Source: Paracoccus sp. MA (GTDB lineage: Bacteria > Pseudomonadota > Alphaproteobacteria > Rhodobacterales > Rhodobacteraceae). Taken from it: a stretch of 64,000 nt of DNA. The position numbers were made by a program, and so were the translations under genes. The notes beneath the pieces were generated by a model. The model was not told where the DNA came from. It worked only from the letters and a program-made list of their open reading frames with translations, and ran no database searches. How positions within the stretch are numbered: position 1 is the first letter of the stretch; each line of letters starts with the position of its first letter. Positions 44,693-52,070 of this stretch are shown here, one piece after another. The stretch spans positions 1,077,001 to 1,141,000 of the forward strand of contig NZ_CP087597.1 in the NCBI RefSeq assembly GCF_020990385.1, written 5' to 3'.

Positions 44693-44776
44693 TGGTACCC
44701 GAGGTCGGACTCGAACCGACATGCCTTGCGGCGGCGGATTTTGAATCCGCTGCGTCTACCATTCCGCCACTCGGGC
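44693..44776 (-). tRNA. tRNA-Leu (CAA)
   Basis: Read on the minus strand, the 5' arm GCCCGAG pairs with CTCGGGT (one G-U pair), with CCA encoded at the end. The anticodon stem GCGGA/TCCGC encloses TTCAAAA, so the anticodon is CAA. The long variable arm (class II) has the CCGC/GCAAGG pattern expected for leucine. The 5' side faces the prophage. Confidence 0.95.
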
Positions 44777-44829
44777 AAACCGTTGCCTGCGTGCGGTTTA
44801 GACCACAATCCGCAATTGGCGCAAGGGGC

Positions 44830-44852
44830 GCTCTCAACATGGCTCTCAACAT
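44830..44852. repeat. tandem 11-bp repeat near the prophage left end
   Basis: GCTCTCAACAT occurs at 44830-44840 and 44842-44852, separated by one base. The second copy runs into AACAT-TC-ATGTT, an inverted repeat (44848-44859). This may be a protein-binding site, an attachment-arm site or a promoter element for the small plus-strand genes. Confidence 0.5.
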
Positions 44853-44903
44853 TCATGTTCCGTGCGCGTTCCGTTCCACGCCCCACCACAGAGGAATGAC
44901 GCC

Positions 44904-45170
44904 ATGAGCGATCTGCGACTATCGGAGCGAATCCGCGTCGGCCTGGCGCTCGGAGGCCAGATCACCATCAGCCGGGAAGCTGCCTTGGTGCTGATCAAGC
45001 TCCTTGAGGATTTGGAGCAATCCCCGCGCCGAATTGACCTGATCATGGCCGACTGGCGCGAGAGCAGGCGCCGCATGGAGGAGCGAAACGAGCTGATCAT
45101 CCGCGACCTGTTCATCGTGTGTTTCTGCCTCACCTGCCTCGGCTGGATACTTGCCGGAGCGATCCATTGA
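44904..45170 (+). CDS. prophage hypothetical membrane protein (88 aa)
   Basis: The product begins MSDLRLSERIRVGLALGGQ and ends in one hydrophobic helix (LFIVCFCLTCLGWILAGAI), giving a single-pass C-terminally anchored protein. AGAGGAA precedes the ATG. No family is recognised. It is the first gene right of tRNA-Leu and heads a run of three small plus-strand genes of phage style. Confidence 0.65.
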   Translation: MSDLRLSERIRVGLALGGQITISREAALVLIKLLEDLEQSPRRIDLIMADWRESRRRMEERNELIIRDLFIVCFCLTCLGWILAGAIH

Positions 45171-45201
45171 CCCACCCCCGCGACCAGAAGGAGAGAGCCG
45201 A

Positions 45202-45414
45202 ATGATCATGCTGGAATTTGTGAACTCGGACGCCACGCCGAAGAAGGTGACGATCCACTGCGACCCGATATCAGTCCCCAAGATCATGGCTTGGTATGGA
45301 GCCTACCATGCCGGGGATCGGTATGCGGTCTATGCGGACGGGGTAAAGCTGGCGAAGGACCAGGATGGTGAACTCATCGGCGATATCCCCCAGCCCCCGG
45401 AGAACGCGCGATGA
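45202..45414 (+). CDS. prophage hypothetical protein (70 aa)
   Basis: A 70-residue protein beginning MIMLEFVNSDATPKKVTIHC after a GGAGAG site. It looks like a small alpha/beta domain without signal or membrane segment. Its stop overlaps the next gene's ATG (ATGA), so the two are cotranslated. Not recognised. Confidence 0.65.
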   Translation: MIMLEFVNSDATPKKVTIHCDPISVPKIMAWYGAYHAGDRYAVYADGVKLAKDQDGELIGDIPQPPENAR

Positions 45415-45716
45415 GTGACGACTATGACGGCAAGGTCAATGGCGAGGTCGTGCTGAATCTTGCAGACTGGATTGATCGTCGGCGGGACGCGGTTGGCCCC
45501 TACGCCGATCACATCATCCACTCGGTGCGGGCGCATGAAACCGAACTCTCCCGCCTCCGCGCCGAGGTGGAGAGGCTGACCGCCGCCCTATCCGACGAGA
45601 GGGCGCATGCGGACGCGCTGGCGGATACCCTGGCGGGCATGGACGGCCTGCAAAATATCGACTGCGAAATGCGGGACAATGCGTTGCGAGCCCACCGCGC
45701 CCGGCGTCAGGGGTGA
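45411..45716 (+). CDS. prophage hypothetical coiled-coil protein (101 aa)
   Basis: The protein begins MSDDYDGKVNGEVVLNLADW. A central coiled coil (ETELSRLRAEVERLTAALSDERAH) spans about residues 45-70. Such small proteins are common in early or accessory parts of alphaproteobacterial phages; no function is known. It is coupled to the upstream gene. Confidence 0.65.
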   Translation: MSDDYDGKVNGEVVLNLADWIDRRRDAVGPYADHIIHSVRAHETELSRLRAEVERLTAALSDERAHADALADTLAGMDGLQNIDCEMRDNALRAHRARRQG

Positions 45717-45747
45717 CATGGCGTTAGGCAATAGCCGGCCCCCGCTA

Positions 45748-45773
45748 CCTTCCCCCCGCTATACAGGGGAAGG
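45748..45773. repeat. palindromic unit CCTTCCCC/GGGGAAGG
   Basis: An 8-bp stem with a 10-base loop (CCGCTATACA). Fortuitous translation gives SPRYTGEG, a sequence widely seen in spurious frames in alphaproteobacteria, so this is probably a dispersed palindromic repeat. It lies between convergent operons and may serve as a bidirectional terminator. Confidence 0.5.
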
Positions 45774-46025
45774 CCCTTCCTGCCCGATCCGTATCTACGC
45801 GATGACCGTATCGTGGCCCAGCCGCTTCCCCGCAGGCTTCGCTCCTGCCCCGCCCTTTGCAGCCTTGCTCCGGTGCGGTCCCCGGACGAGGCCGGTGGGA
45901 TTTAGTGTCGCGCTTCTGGCAGGCCTAGAAGGAGCCGGTTCCTGCCGGGATGGGGTAAGCCCCGGATCGTATCCGCCTTTGGCACGGGAAGGCGGCAAAC
46001 CGTGAACGCGATTTTTGGGGTGGAT

Positions 46026-46051
46026 TTGTGATCACAGGATGTGATACACAA
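46026..46051. promoter_or_regulatory. TTGTGATCACA palindrome and partner
   Basis: TTGTGATCACA-GGA-TGTGATACACAA is a near-perfect 26-bp inverted repeat whose left arm contains a perfect TGTGATCACA. Its half-sites recall CRP/FNR-type sites, but no promoter reads clearly from it. It may be a phage operator or an integration site. Confidence 0.4.
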
Positions 46052-46205
46052 TGTCCATGCCGGGAGTGTCGCGCTTTAAACCGGCATCGGCCTCGGGGTG
46101 TTTCAGCACCGCCGAGGCATATTTCTGTCTAGCATCGGTCAGATTTCCAATCAAGAACAACCCGGGAACAAGCCGAAAATCTGCATCGGAATCTGGCAGT
46201 TGGCG

Positions 46206-46424
46206 TCAGGTCACTCCGCCAAGCCGCTTGGCGATCCGCGACCACACGAACGTGCCGACCGCCAGACCCCCGCCGGCTGCGAGACCTACGCCGCCGCTGA
46301 TGGCCTCGGCCAGCGCAGGGATGTTGAGGCAGGCGTTGTCCGGGCCGGTCATGGTGATTGCGCCGGTCCAGGCGGTAGCCCCTGCAACGGCGTAGAAGAT
46401 CACTCGGATGATGAGTGCGAACAT
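46206..46424 (-). CDS. holin-like small membrane protein (72 aa)
   Basis: The protein has two hydrophobic helices (about residues 2-22 and 39-60, LAEAISGGVGLAAGGGLAVGTFVW) and a basic C-terminus. It begins MFALIIRVIFYAVAGATAW behind AAGGGAGAT. It stands next to the endolysin, the usual site of a holin that permeabilises the membrane for lysis. Assignment is from topology and neighbourhood. Confidence 0.65.
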   Translation of the reverse strand: MFALIIRVIFYAVAGATAWTGAITMTGPDNACLNIPALAEAISGGVGLAAGGGLAVGTFVWSRIAKRLGGVT

Positions 46425-46429
46425 GGTGG

Positions 46430-47029
46430 TTATCTCCCTTTGAAGATGGATTGCAGCAGCGCCAGCAGCGCCGCGATAAAGCCGGACGGCTTGAGAACCG
46501 CGTCCACCCCGGCGCTGAAGGCAGGCTCATGGACCGGGACAGCCTTCGCCATGGCGGTCGCCACCTCACGCACGCTCTCCACGCGGCTGGTCCAGCCCTT
46601 GCCGAAGCGGCTCCACGTCTTGAGCGTGCGCAGCCACGCCAAGCGCGCACTGACAGCGCGGTCGATCACCGCCTCGGGGTGCGCTTCTTTCGCCGCTGCG
46701 ATGGTCTGCGGGCCGATCTTGCCATCAGCCGACACGCCAAGAGCGGTTTGCAGCCATTTTGCGCCGCGCGACACGCCCGAATTCACTGCGGCGTCGAAGG
46801 CCACCAGATCCATGCCGGCGGGCAGGTCGTCGCCGCGCACCGGGTTCCAGTAGTCGCGCCGGTAGATTTCCGCGGCCCGCGCTCGGGTCATGCCCTTGAT
46901 GTCCTCCTGCGGATATGAGCGCTTGCTGATGCCCATGTTGGTCTCGCCGCCAGGATCGTGCGGATCGTTCACGTAACCGCCTTCGTGGCGCAGCACTTCC
47001 GCCAGACAGCGGTCGAAGTTCGTTTTCAT
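46430..47029 (-). CDS. GH108-type endolysin (N-acetylmuramidase)
   Basis: A 199-residue peptidoglycan hydrolase. HEGGYVNDPHDPGGETNMGIS carries the GH108 catalytic EGGY (E16). NSGVSRGAKWLQTALGVSADGKIGPQTIAA is the C-terminal peptidoglycan-binding domain. A hydrophobic tail (SGFIAALLALLQSIFKG) may attach it to the membrane. It should cut the glycan backbone at the end of the lytic cycle. Five bases separate it from the holin-like gene. Confidence 0.9.
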   Translation of the reverse strand: MKTNFDRCLAEVLRHEGGYVNDPHDPGGETNMGISKRSYPQEDIKGMTRARAAEIYRRDYWNPVRGDDLPAGMDLVAFDAAVNSGVSRGAKWLQTALGVSADGKIGPQTIAAAKEAHPEAVIDRAVSARLAWLRTLKTWSRFGKGWTSRVESVREVATAMAKAVPVHEPAFSAGVDAVLKPSGFIAALLALLQSIFKGR

Positions 47030-47090
47030 GTCGTCCTCGCAAAGAAAAAGCCCCGGCAAAGCGGGGCGGATGCGTCCAGTTTCTGGTCGG

Positions 47091-47288
47091 TCAGTCGGTC
47101 AGCGCCTTCCAGCGGCGGTGGATCTTCTCGCAATGCCGATACTCGCCGAATGCGATATCCGCGCAGAACATGAACACCGCGCGCCACCGGCTGGGCGGCT
47201 GGCGGTAGACGCGCGAGCACAGCGGCTCCGACGCGCTGCCGCACAGGGCGCGGTTGATGAGCAGAGATGCGGCCCACCAGCGGTTCAT
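47091..47288 (-). CDS. prophage hypothetical protein (65 aa)
   Basis: A 65-residue Cys- and Trp-rich protein beginning MNRWWAASLLINRALCGS. It contains five cysteines. No family is recognised. It sits between the endolysin and a membrane-anchored protein in the late operon, so a lysis-related accessory such as a spanin subunit is conceivable but not shown. Confidence 0.55.
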   Translation of the reverse strand: MNRWWAASLLINRALCGSASEPLCSRVYRQPPSRWRAVFMFCADIAFGEYRHCEKIHRRWKALTD

Positions 47289-47289
47289 G

Positions 47290-47562
47290 TCACTCTCTCC
47301 TGTTGATGGCCGAATAGAGCCGGTCCAGCGTCAGCTTGATGCCGTTCAGGGCTTCCTCGATCCGGGCTTGCAGGATCGCCTGCGCTTGCTGGTTTTGCTC
47401 GATGCCGCGCAGTCGTGCCTCGTGCCGGTCCAGCCGGTCGGCGTGGTCTTTGGTGCGCAGGTCGATTTTCCGGCTCCACCAGATGATGCCGACAATAGCC
47501 ATGATCTGCGTCCAACCGGACTGGATCAGGCCAAGAAGGCCGTGTGCGTCGGGATCGTTCAT
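47290..47562 (-). CDS. prophage membrane/coiled-coil protein (90 aa)
   Basis: One N-terminal transmembrane segment (IQSGWTQIMAIVGIIWW) is followed by a long coiled coil (ADRLDRHEARLRGIEQNQQAQ). This resembles phage DUF2730 or Rz-type accessory proteins of the lysis region. Inner-membrane location with a periplasmic or cytoplasmic helix is expected. Function unknown. Confidence 0.65.
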   Translation of the reverse strand: MNDPDAHGLLGLIQSGWTQIMAIVGIIWWSRKIDLRTKDHADRLDRHEARLRGIEQNQQAQAILQARIEEALNGIKLTLDRLYSAINRRE

Positions 47563-47572
47563 TGCTCGGACC

Positions 47573-47821
47573 TCAGTTCAGATCGACCCAAGCGCCGTTG
47601 GCTCGGAGCCTCAACTTGTGCGTTGCCTCGTCGTAGTAGATATCCCCGTTCAGCGGAGAAACCGGCGCAGTTCCCGGTGTCAGGCGCACCACGTGATTGA
47701 AGGTCACGCGGCTCGGGCCGATCTGCATCTGCCCTTCCATGGCTTCGAGAAGGTCTGTTACCCGCTGCGTCAGATAGCGGCTGTCCTCACTGACGACGAT
47801 GGTCCGGTTGATCGCGCTCAT
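47573..47821 (-). CDS. prophage tail-region hypothetical protein (82 aa)
   Basis: A protein beginning MSAINRTIVVSEDSRYLTQRV, with a C-terminal stretch GDIYYDEATHKLRLRANGAWVDL like the trimerising tips of phage fibres. It is coupled to the next gene by ATGA. A minor tail or fibre-assembly role is inferred from position. Confidence 0.6.
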   Translation of the reverse strand: MSAINRTIVVSEDSRYLTQRVTDLLEAMEGQMQIGPSRVTFNHVVRLTPGTAPVSPLNGDIYYDEATHKLRLRANGAWVDLN

Positions 47822-48168
47822 GAATGCACCTCATAGACGGAGACGGGGCCGATCCAGACGACAGACATTTCGGGGATCGGAGAGTTGATGTTGATCTGAT
47901 AGGTTGCGTCCACACGGCGCGGGCTGCGCAGCGTCTGGCCGATGGTCTGGGGGACCGTGACGGTGATATAGCCGTCCGCATCAAGGGACAGCGCGGCCTG
48001 CCACAGGACGGATCCGCAGCGCAGGATCAGGATTTCTCCGGAATAACCGACGCCGTTCAGCGTCTGCGTGAAATCGACCGGGGTCTGCGCTTCGAGATAG
48101 CGCCACGATTGCACCGTGTCCCGGTCGGGCCAGAGGTTCAGCGGGGGAATCTGGACCGGGGCGCGCAT
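47818..48168 (-). CDS. prophage tail-region hypothetical protein (116 aa)
   Basis: The protein begins MRAPVQIPPLNLWPDRDTVQ and is rich in beta-strand patterns (ILILRCGSVLWQAAL, YITVTVPQTIG). Its ATG shares one base with the tail-fibre stop (TGATG). A tail-associated or fibre-tip role is suggested by position. No family recognised. Confidence 0.6.
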   Translation of the reverse strand: MRAPVQIPPLNLWPDRDTVQSWRYLEAQTPVDFTQTLNGVGYSGEILILRCGSVLWQAALSLDADGYITVTVPQTIGQTLRSPRRVDATYQININSPIPEMSVVWIGPVSVYEVHS

Positions 48169-49181
48169 CAGCGAAGCTCCACCCAATAGGCCAACTGCCC
48201 GCTGGTCAGCCGGTAGTAATGGCCCGGAGGGACGACGAAGTTGACTACGCTGTCTCGCCACGACAATGTCACCCAGGACGAGCCGTTTGCCGAAACCTGA
48301 ACGTGGTCGTTGTTTCCGCCCTCGTAATCGATGCTGACCATGATCGGGCGTCCAGTGGTGTTCTGGTAGGATTGCCCGACGTTCCTGCCTACGGCCGTCC
48401 ATGTCTGCCCCATGCCGATGGCAAGGGCCGCCACACCAGCCCGAACACCCGCAGGGGTGGCTGTGTATGGCGTCGTGGACGAACCGGCGGCCCAGATCGC
48501 ATTATCCGCCGTGTCTGTGGACTGCATCATGTAGGTCCAGCCGTTCCACGAGCCGGAGCCGAAGGAGCGCACCCAATGCCGCCGGCCCGGAGGATCGACA
48601 AGGATCATGATGGCCGAACCGGAGTTTTCCCTCCAGACGCGCACGATGCCGCCAAGGCCGGCCGTGATGCCCGGCGGGAACGTCCCAGCCGTCTCGGTGC
48701 CGAAGCGATAGATGCCGGAAGCGATGCCAGTGCCGTCGATGTCCGCCAGCAGCGGGGCATTGCCCGTCACGCCAAGGCCGTAGTCCAGCAGCGGCTGGAT
48801 CATGTTGGCCTGCACGCGCTCAATGGCCTCCTGAACGTTGGTTTCCGGGATATCATCGGTCGGATCGAACTGGATCGCAGCCGCGCCGATCTGGTCGGAA
48901 TCCACGATCATCGCCGGGTCCATGGGATAGCCGGCCAGCATGACGCCATCGGGGGTTCTCACCTCTACCTTCACGTCGCCGTTGCCCGTGTCGTAGACCG
49001 CCGGGAACACCCCCGCCCCGTCAGCGGCCAAGGGCGAGGGGTGCGGCAGCGTGCAGTCCGGGTCGCTGTAGACGATCCGCTCCTGACTGGTGCCGCTGTC
49101 GTAGAACGTCGCAAGCGCGCCGGGCACAGTGAAGCCGGACAGGTCGATTGCGCGATTGGGATTGAAGGACAGGATTGCCAT
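48168..49181 (-). CDS. tail-fibre/tailspike-like protein
   Basis: A 337-residue protein. The N-terminal part (FNPNRAIDLSGFTVPGALATFYDSGT, with ADGAGVFPAVYD) is the collar/head-binding domain of P22-like tailspikes and related fibres. It is followed by a linker (IPETNVQEAIERV) and Gly/Ser-rich beta regions ending in a receptor-binding-like domain. It should recognise the host surface. The ATG at 49181 matches the start of the domain. Confidence 0.8.
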   Translation of the reverse strand: MAILSFNPNRAIDLSGFTVPGALATFYDSGTSQERIVYSDPDCTLPHPSPLAADGAGVFPAVYDTGNGDVKVEVRTPDGVMLAGYPMDPAMIVDSDQIGAAAIQFDPTDDIPETNVQEAIERVQANMIQPLLDYGLGVTGNAPLLADIDGTGIASGIYRFGTETAGTFPPGITAGLGGIVRVWRENSGSAIMILVDPPGRRHWVRSFGSGSWNGWTYMMQSTDTADNAIWAAGSSTTPYTATPAGVRAGVAALAIGMGQTWTAVGRNVGQSYQNTTGRPIMVSIDYEGGNNDHVQVSANGSSWVTLSWRDSVVNFVVPPGHYYRLTSGQLAYWVELR

Positions 49182-49242
49182 GCGGGCCTCATGCAAAAAA
49201 GCCCCACCGAAGCGGGGCTAGTTGGTAGTGATTTCAGTGGGT

Positions 49243-49461
49243 TCAGGCTTCGACGTAAAAGACCTGCTGAACCTCGGACATGTTGATTATGGCCGCGCCC
49301 ACGCGGCGCCACCCCTGCATGCCGTGATCCCTTGCATGATCAAGGAGGATATTGAATGCACCGGCTGGATCACCGATGATCGTCAGATCATGGCCGTTCT
49401 TATAGGTGACGATGGTGCGCGGCACCGGGGCAGCCTCTTGCCTCTTTCCGAACCACTTCAT
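49243..49461 (-). CDS. prophage hypothetical protein (72 aa)
   Basis: A 72-residue protein beginning MKWFGKRQEAAPVPRTIVTYK; composition suggests a small alpha/beta fold. The ATG overlaps the upstream stop (ATGA). No family recognised; it lies in the late operon. Confidence 0.6.
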   Translation of the reverse strand: MKWFGKRQEAAPVPRTIVTYKNGHDLTIIGDPAGAFNILLDHARDHGMQGWRRVGAAIINMSEVQQVFYVEA

Positions 49462-49841
49462 GCCGCCACCAGCGCGCGGGCTTCGGCCCAGAGTTGCGGG
49501 TTCTCCCCGCGATCTTGAATGTTGAAGCCGCCGTAATCGGTCCAGACCGCAACCTTGATGATCCAGTCGGTCGCGGTCTGGCACGGCTCCCGCATCATCA
49601 CTGCCTCATGGTCGTTGCGCTTGCTTACGAGCGCGTCGAATGCGTCATCGTCCAGGTCCAAGCTGTTGTTCTCGATCCGCATCATTGTCTCCCATTCCCG
49701 GAACAGCTTCATCACCGGGGTTTCCTCGGACGCGACCGCAGCCACCGGAACAGCGCCAGCGGCCAGAGCCACAGGGGCCAGTTTCAGGAGGGCGCGGCGG
49801 TTGAAACCCGCAGGCGCGTCGTTATGTTTGGCAGAAGCCAT
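49458..49841 (-). CDS. prophage protein with Tat-like signal (127 aa)
   Basis: The N-terminus contains NRRALLKLAPVALAAGAVPVAAVA, close to a twin-arginine signal. The remainder is helical and acidic (LFREWETMMRIENNSLDLDDDAFDALV, DRGENPQLWAEARALV). An exported product would be unusual for a phage late gene and might serve lysogenic conversion or superinfection control. AGGAGA lies upstream of the ATG. Confidence 0.6.
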   Translation of the reverse strand: MASAKHNDAPAGFNRRALLKLAPVALAAGAVPVAAVASEETPVMKLFREWETMMRIENNSLDLDDDAFDALVSKRNDHEAVMMREPCQTATDWIIKVAVWTDYGGFNIQDRGENPQLWAEARALVAA

Positions 49842-49913
49842 GATGGTTCTCCTAGAAAGAACTGTTGGGGTTAGGCCTCCGGTTGCGCTGCACACGCGCC
49901 GGAGGCCGTTTTG

Positions 49914-50189
49914 TTAGCTGACGATGCCGTTGATGCGGCTGGTATGGGAATCGATCATGCCGGGCAGGTCAATTTTGCTGTCGTGCAGGTAGGCTACGAA
50001 CAGGTCATGGACCATGGGGATCACCTTATCCCGCGCCCGGTCCCATTCCTCCGGCGCCCTCTGGTTCATCAGATAAAGCTGATCGAACAAGGCGCCCACA
50101 TCGACCTGACCGCCATTATGGATGGAGTAAAGGACCAGGAAATCGGACAGCAGGCCAACAGCAGATCCCGTGACATACTCCGGGGTCAT
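49914..50189 (-). CDS. prophage hypothetical protein (91 aa)
   Basis: A helical 91-residue protein starting MTPEYVTGSAVGLLSDFLVLY. It overlaps the antirepressor gene by ATGA and would be made from the same message. No family recognised. Confidence 0.55.
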   Translation of the reverse strand: MTPEYVTGSAVGLLSDFLVLYSIHNGGQVDVGALFDQLYLMNQRAPEEWDRARDKVIPMVHDLFVAYLHDSKIDLPGMIDSHTSRINGIVS

Positions 50190-51031
50190 GCCAGCACTCC
50201 GCCGAGATCGGTCTTGAACAGGTCCGCCACCTGCGCCGGCCACAGAAGCTGACGAACGGGGCGACCGCCCTGCGCCTTCTGCACATCGTGCCACGTCCCG
50301 CCGTGCGCCTTGCCTTCTTCGGTCAGTTCGTATTTCAGATCGCCCTTCCGGTTCCGGTAGGAGGTCTGCAAGCCCCGGCCGATCAGCTTGAGGTTCATCT
50401 CCTGCGCGGTGACGCCGATCTTGGCCCCGAGGTCGCGCACGTTCAGCATGTCCTCGTTCTGCTCGGCTTCCAGCCGCTTGATGCCCATAGCGGCCATCGG
50501 GTTCACGCCGGTCATGTTCTCGACGCCCCGGCAGACCGACAGGATGGCTTGGTTGCCTTCCAGCCCCATATCCTTCGCCAGTTTCGCGAACATCTTGGTT
50601 TGCAGCCTGACCTCGCGGGACAGGACAGCCGAGGCGACGGGCGCGGCCAGCGGTTCCGCGTTCTTCACTTTGAAGTAGCAGTCGATCATCTCGCCTTGCA
50701 CTTCCCAAGCGCGGTCGTCCTGCATCGGCTTCACCAGCTTGAGATAGCCGCGCTCGGTCAGGAGGATGCCCTTGGGTGCAAACTTCGAAAACACCCCATC
50801 AGGGAGGTTGGTACGAATTTCGTCCGAAGTTAGTTCGATGAAATCGCGGCCCGCTTGGAACCGCTCTTGGTTCTCGTTGAAGTTACGCTTCGCCGTGCCG
50901 TCCGCGCGTTGGTGGATCTCGTCCACCATGGCAAAGGTGACGACAGGTTCGCCCTTGTAGGCGATCTGCTGCACCTGCGTGTCCGCGATTTGCACGACCG
51001 GCAGGTTCATGTTACGATCATAGGCAGTCAT
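50186..51031 (-). CDS. ORF6N-domain antirepressor/regulatory protein
   Basis: A 281-residue protein. The N-terminal ORF6N DNA-binding domain is clear: GEPVVTFAMVDEIHQRADGTAKRNFNENQERFQ. The middle is basic and helical, and the C-terminal half (IGVTAQEMNLKLIGRGLQTSYRNRKGDLKYELTEEGK) resembles an Ant/KilAC-type domain. Such proteins antagonise phage repressors. Its location in the late operon beside an RHH switch suggests a second control circuit. Confidence 0.82.
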   Translation of the reverse strand: MTAYDRNMNLPVVQIADTQVQQIAYKGEPVVTFAMVDEIHQRADGTAKRNFNENQERFQAGRDFIELTSDEIRTNLPDGVFSKFAPKGILLTERGYLKLVKPMQDDRAWEVQGEMIDCYFKVKNAEPLAAPVASAVLSREVRLQTKMFAKLAKDMGLEGNQAILSVCRGVENMTGVNPMAAMGIKRLEAEQNEDMLNVRDLGAKIGVTAQEMNLKLIGRGLQTSYRNRKGDLKYELTEEGKAHGGTWHDVQKAQGGRPVRQLLWPAQVADLFKTDLGGVLA

Positions 51032-51074
51032 GTCGGTTCCTTTTCAACCGTTGTTGACAGAAGATGCCGCCCCG

Positions 51075-51284
51075 TCAGGCAGCGTTTTCGTTTCCGGCAG
51101 CGGGGGTCGAGCTTTGGACGGCCCCTTCCCCCGCTGCCGCTCTCAAGGTCATCACCAGATGGGTGTTCAACGAACGCCCTTGGCGACGAGCCTCAGATTT
51201 AAGTTCATCCCGCAGCGACACAGGGACGCGCAACGCGATCTGCGCGATGCCCTCCTGCCCGTGCGCTGGAATGATGGTCTGCAT
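51075..51284 (-). CDS. Arc-like ribbon-helix-helix protein (69 aa)
   Basis: The core IALRVPVSLRDELKSEARRQGRSLNTHLVMTL is an Arc/HicB-type RHH DNA-binding domain: a beta strand and two helices. AAAGGAGA precedes the ATG. It is divergent from another RHH gene, with three copies of a 14-base motif between them. It probably represses its own and the neighbour's promoter. Confidence 0.8.
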   Translation of the reverse strand: MQTIIPAHGQEGIAQIALRVPVSLRDELKSEARRQGRSLNTHLVMTLRAAAGEGAVQSSTPAAGNENAA

Positions 51285-51299
51285 CGCTGTCTCCTTTCG

Positions 51300-51366
51300 T
51301 AAAGCACACAGCTATAAAGCATCACGCTATGTCTTGCGTCAAGCAAAAAATAAAGCATGTTGCTTG
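51300..51366. promoter_or_regulatory. three copies of TAAAGCA-N4-GCT between two RHH genes
   Basis: TAAAGCACACAGCT, TAAAGCATCACGCT and TAAAGCATGTTGCT occur at 51300, 51315 and 51351. The first two abut with a shared base (15-base period). Each is an imperfect palindrome with an AAGC/GCTT-type half-site. The array fills the 98-bp gap between the divergent genes and fits cooperative binding of RHH dimers. Confidence 0.65.
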
Positions 51367-51382
51367 CCAAAGGAGAATCCCC

Positions 51383-51694
51383 ATGGCTCGCCCACCAGCA
51401 TCAGAACAGGTTCAGGTCAACTTCCGCATGCCTGCTGATCTCAAAGCCCGGATCGAGGCGGCAGCAGAGGCCAACAACCGGACGACCACAGCAGAGCTAG
51501 TGGCCACGCTGGAAGAGAAGTATCCCCCGATCCCAGATCGGAGCGATGTAGAGCTTTCCCATCGCGCGATCACCATTCGCGGGATCGATGCTGCGCTTCA
51601 GCAGGTTCGCGCAAACATGATCCGACAACTTGATGGCGGCAGAGCGGACGCTGGCCTTTTGGCGCTACTCGGCCCCTTCATTAAGGAAGACTAA
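51383..51694 (+). CDS. Arc family DNA-binding protein (103 aa)
   Basis: The protein contains QVNFRMPADLKARIEAAAEANNRTTTAELVATL, an Arc/Mnt-type RHH domain, and a C-terminal helical tail (AALQQVRANMIRQLDGG) suited to oligomerisation as in Mnt. AAAGGAGA lies upstream. It is the plus-strand partner of the small RHH protein and may act as a switch for the late or immunity region. Confidence 0.82.
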   Translation: MARPPASEQVQVNFRMPADLKARIEAAAEANNRTTTAELVATLEEKYPPIPDRSDVELSHRAITIRGIDAALQQVRANMIRQLDGGRADAGLLALLGPFIKED

Positions 51695-51748
51695 CCGGAT
51701 CGGCCTCCACCATCGCACCTCTTGCGACTGACCCCTATCCCATTTTTC

Positions 51749-51797
51749 GTTACTACGCTTATTGACAAGCCGGGCGCGGCGCATTATTTGTTACTAC
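51749..51797 (+). promoter_or_regulatory. brnTA promoter with flanking GTTACTAC repeats
   Basis: TTGACA (51762-51767) and TATTTG (51785-51790) lie 17 bases apart. GTTACTAC occurs at 51749-51756 and 51790-51797, on either side. The predicted transcription start coincides with the brnT ATG (51798), which has no ribosome-binding site, so the toxin message may be leaderless and the repeats may bind BrnA. Confidence 0.55.
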
Positions 51798-52070
51798 ATG
51801 AAATGCACCAGCGACCCAGCAAAGCGCGCCAAGACCCTCGCGGAACGCGGGTTGGACCTTGAAGCAGACGGCGCTGAAATCCTCGCCGGTGCAACCCTGA
51901 CGTTCGAGGACGACCGCTACGACTACGGCGAAACCCGACTGATCTCCATCGGCCACCTCAAGGGCCGCATGATGGTCATGGTCTGGACACCCCGCGGCGA
52001 AACCGCCCACGTCATCAGCATGAGGAAAGCCAATGCCCGCGAACAGAAAGCCTATGCCCCCCGATTTTGA
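51798..52070 (+). CDS. brnT: BrnT family toxin
   Basis: A 90-residue type II toxin with an RNase-like fold. The pattern (DPAKRAKTLAERGLDLEADGAEI, DDRYDYGETRLISIGHLKGRMMVMVWT, then ISMRKANAREQKAY) is the BrnT family signature. It blocks growth by cutting RNA unless bound by BrnA. Its end overlaps brnA by 38 bases. Embedded in a minus-strand late block, it is likely an accessory gene of the prophage. Confidence 0.9.
   Translation: MKCTSDPAKRAKTLAERGLDLEADGAEILAGATLTFEDDRYDYGETRLISIGHLKGRMMVMVWTPRGETAHVISMRKANAREQKAYAPRF

Larger units (their letters stand above)
45717..46205. other. 489-bp gap between convergent prophage operons
   Basis: Two plus-strand genes end here and the minus-strand late operon ends at its right. 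It contains CCTTCCCC/GGGGAAGG (45748-45773), CCGCCTT/AAGGCGG (45973-45995) and a TTGTG/CACAA palindrome (46026-46051). The plus-strand reading frame from 45718 is repeat-like (SPRYTGEG, PPLAREGG) and I do not count it as a gene. Confidence 0.5.

Noticed and set aside
44693..44776. tRNA-Leu as a proven phage attachment site
   Set aside because: The tRNA's 3' end points away from the prophage, the reverse of the usual arrangement, and no duplicate of its sequence is visible in the window.
45718..46005. Plus-strand reading frame of about 95 codons in the gap between convergent prophage operons
   Set aside because: Its translation is Pro/Arg-rich and contains SPRYTGEG and PPLAREGG, typical of translated palindromic repeats; no ribosome-binding site.
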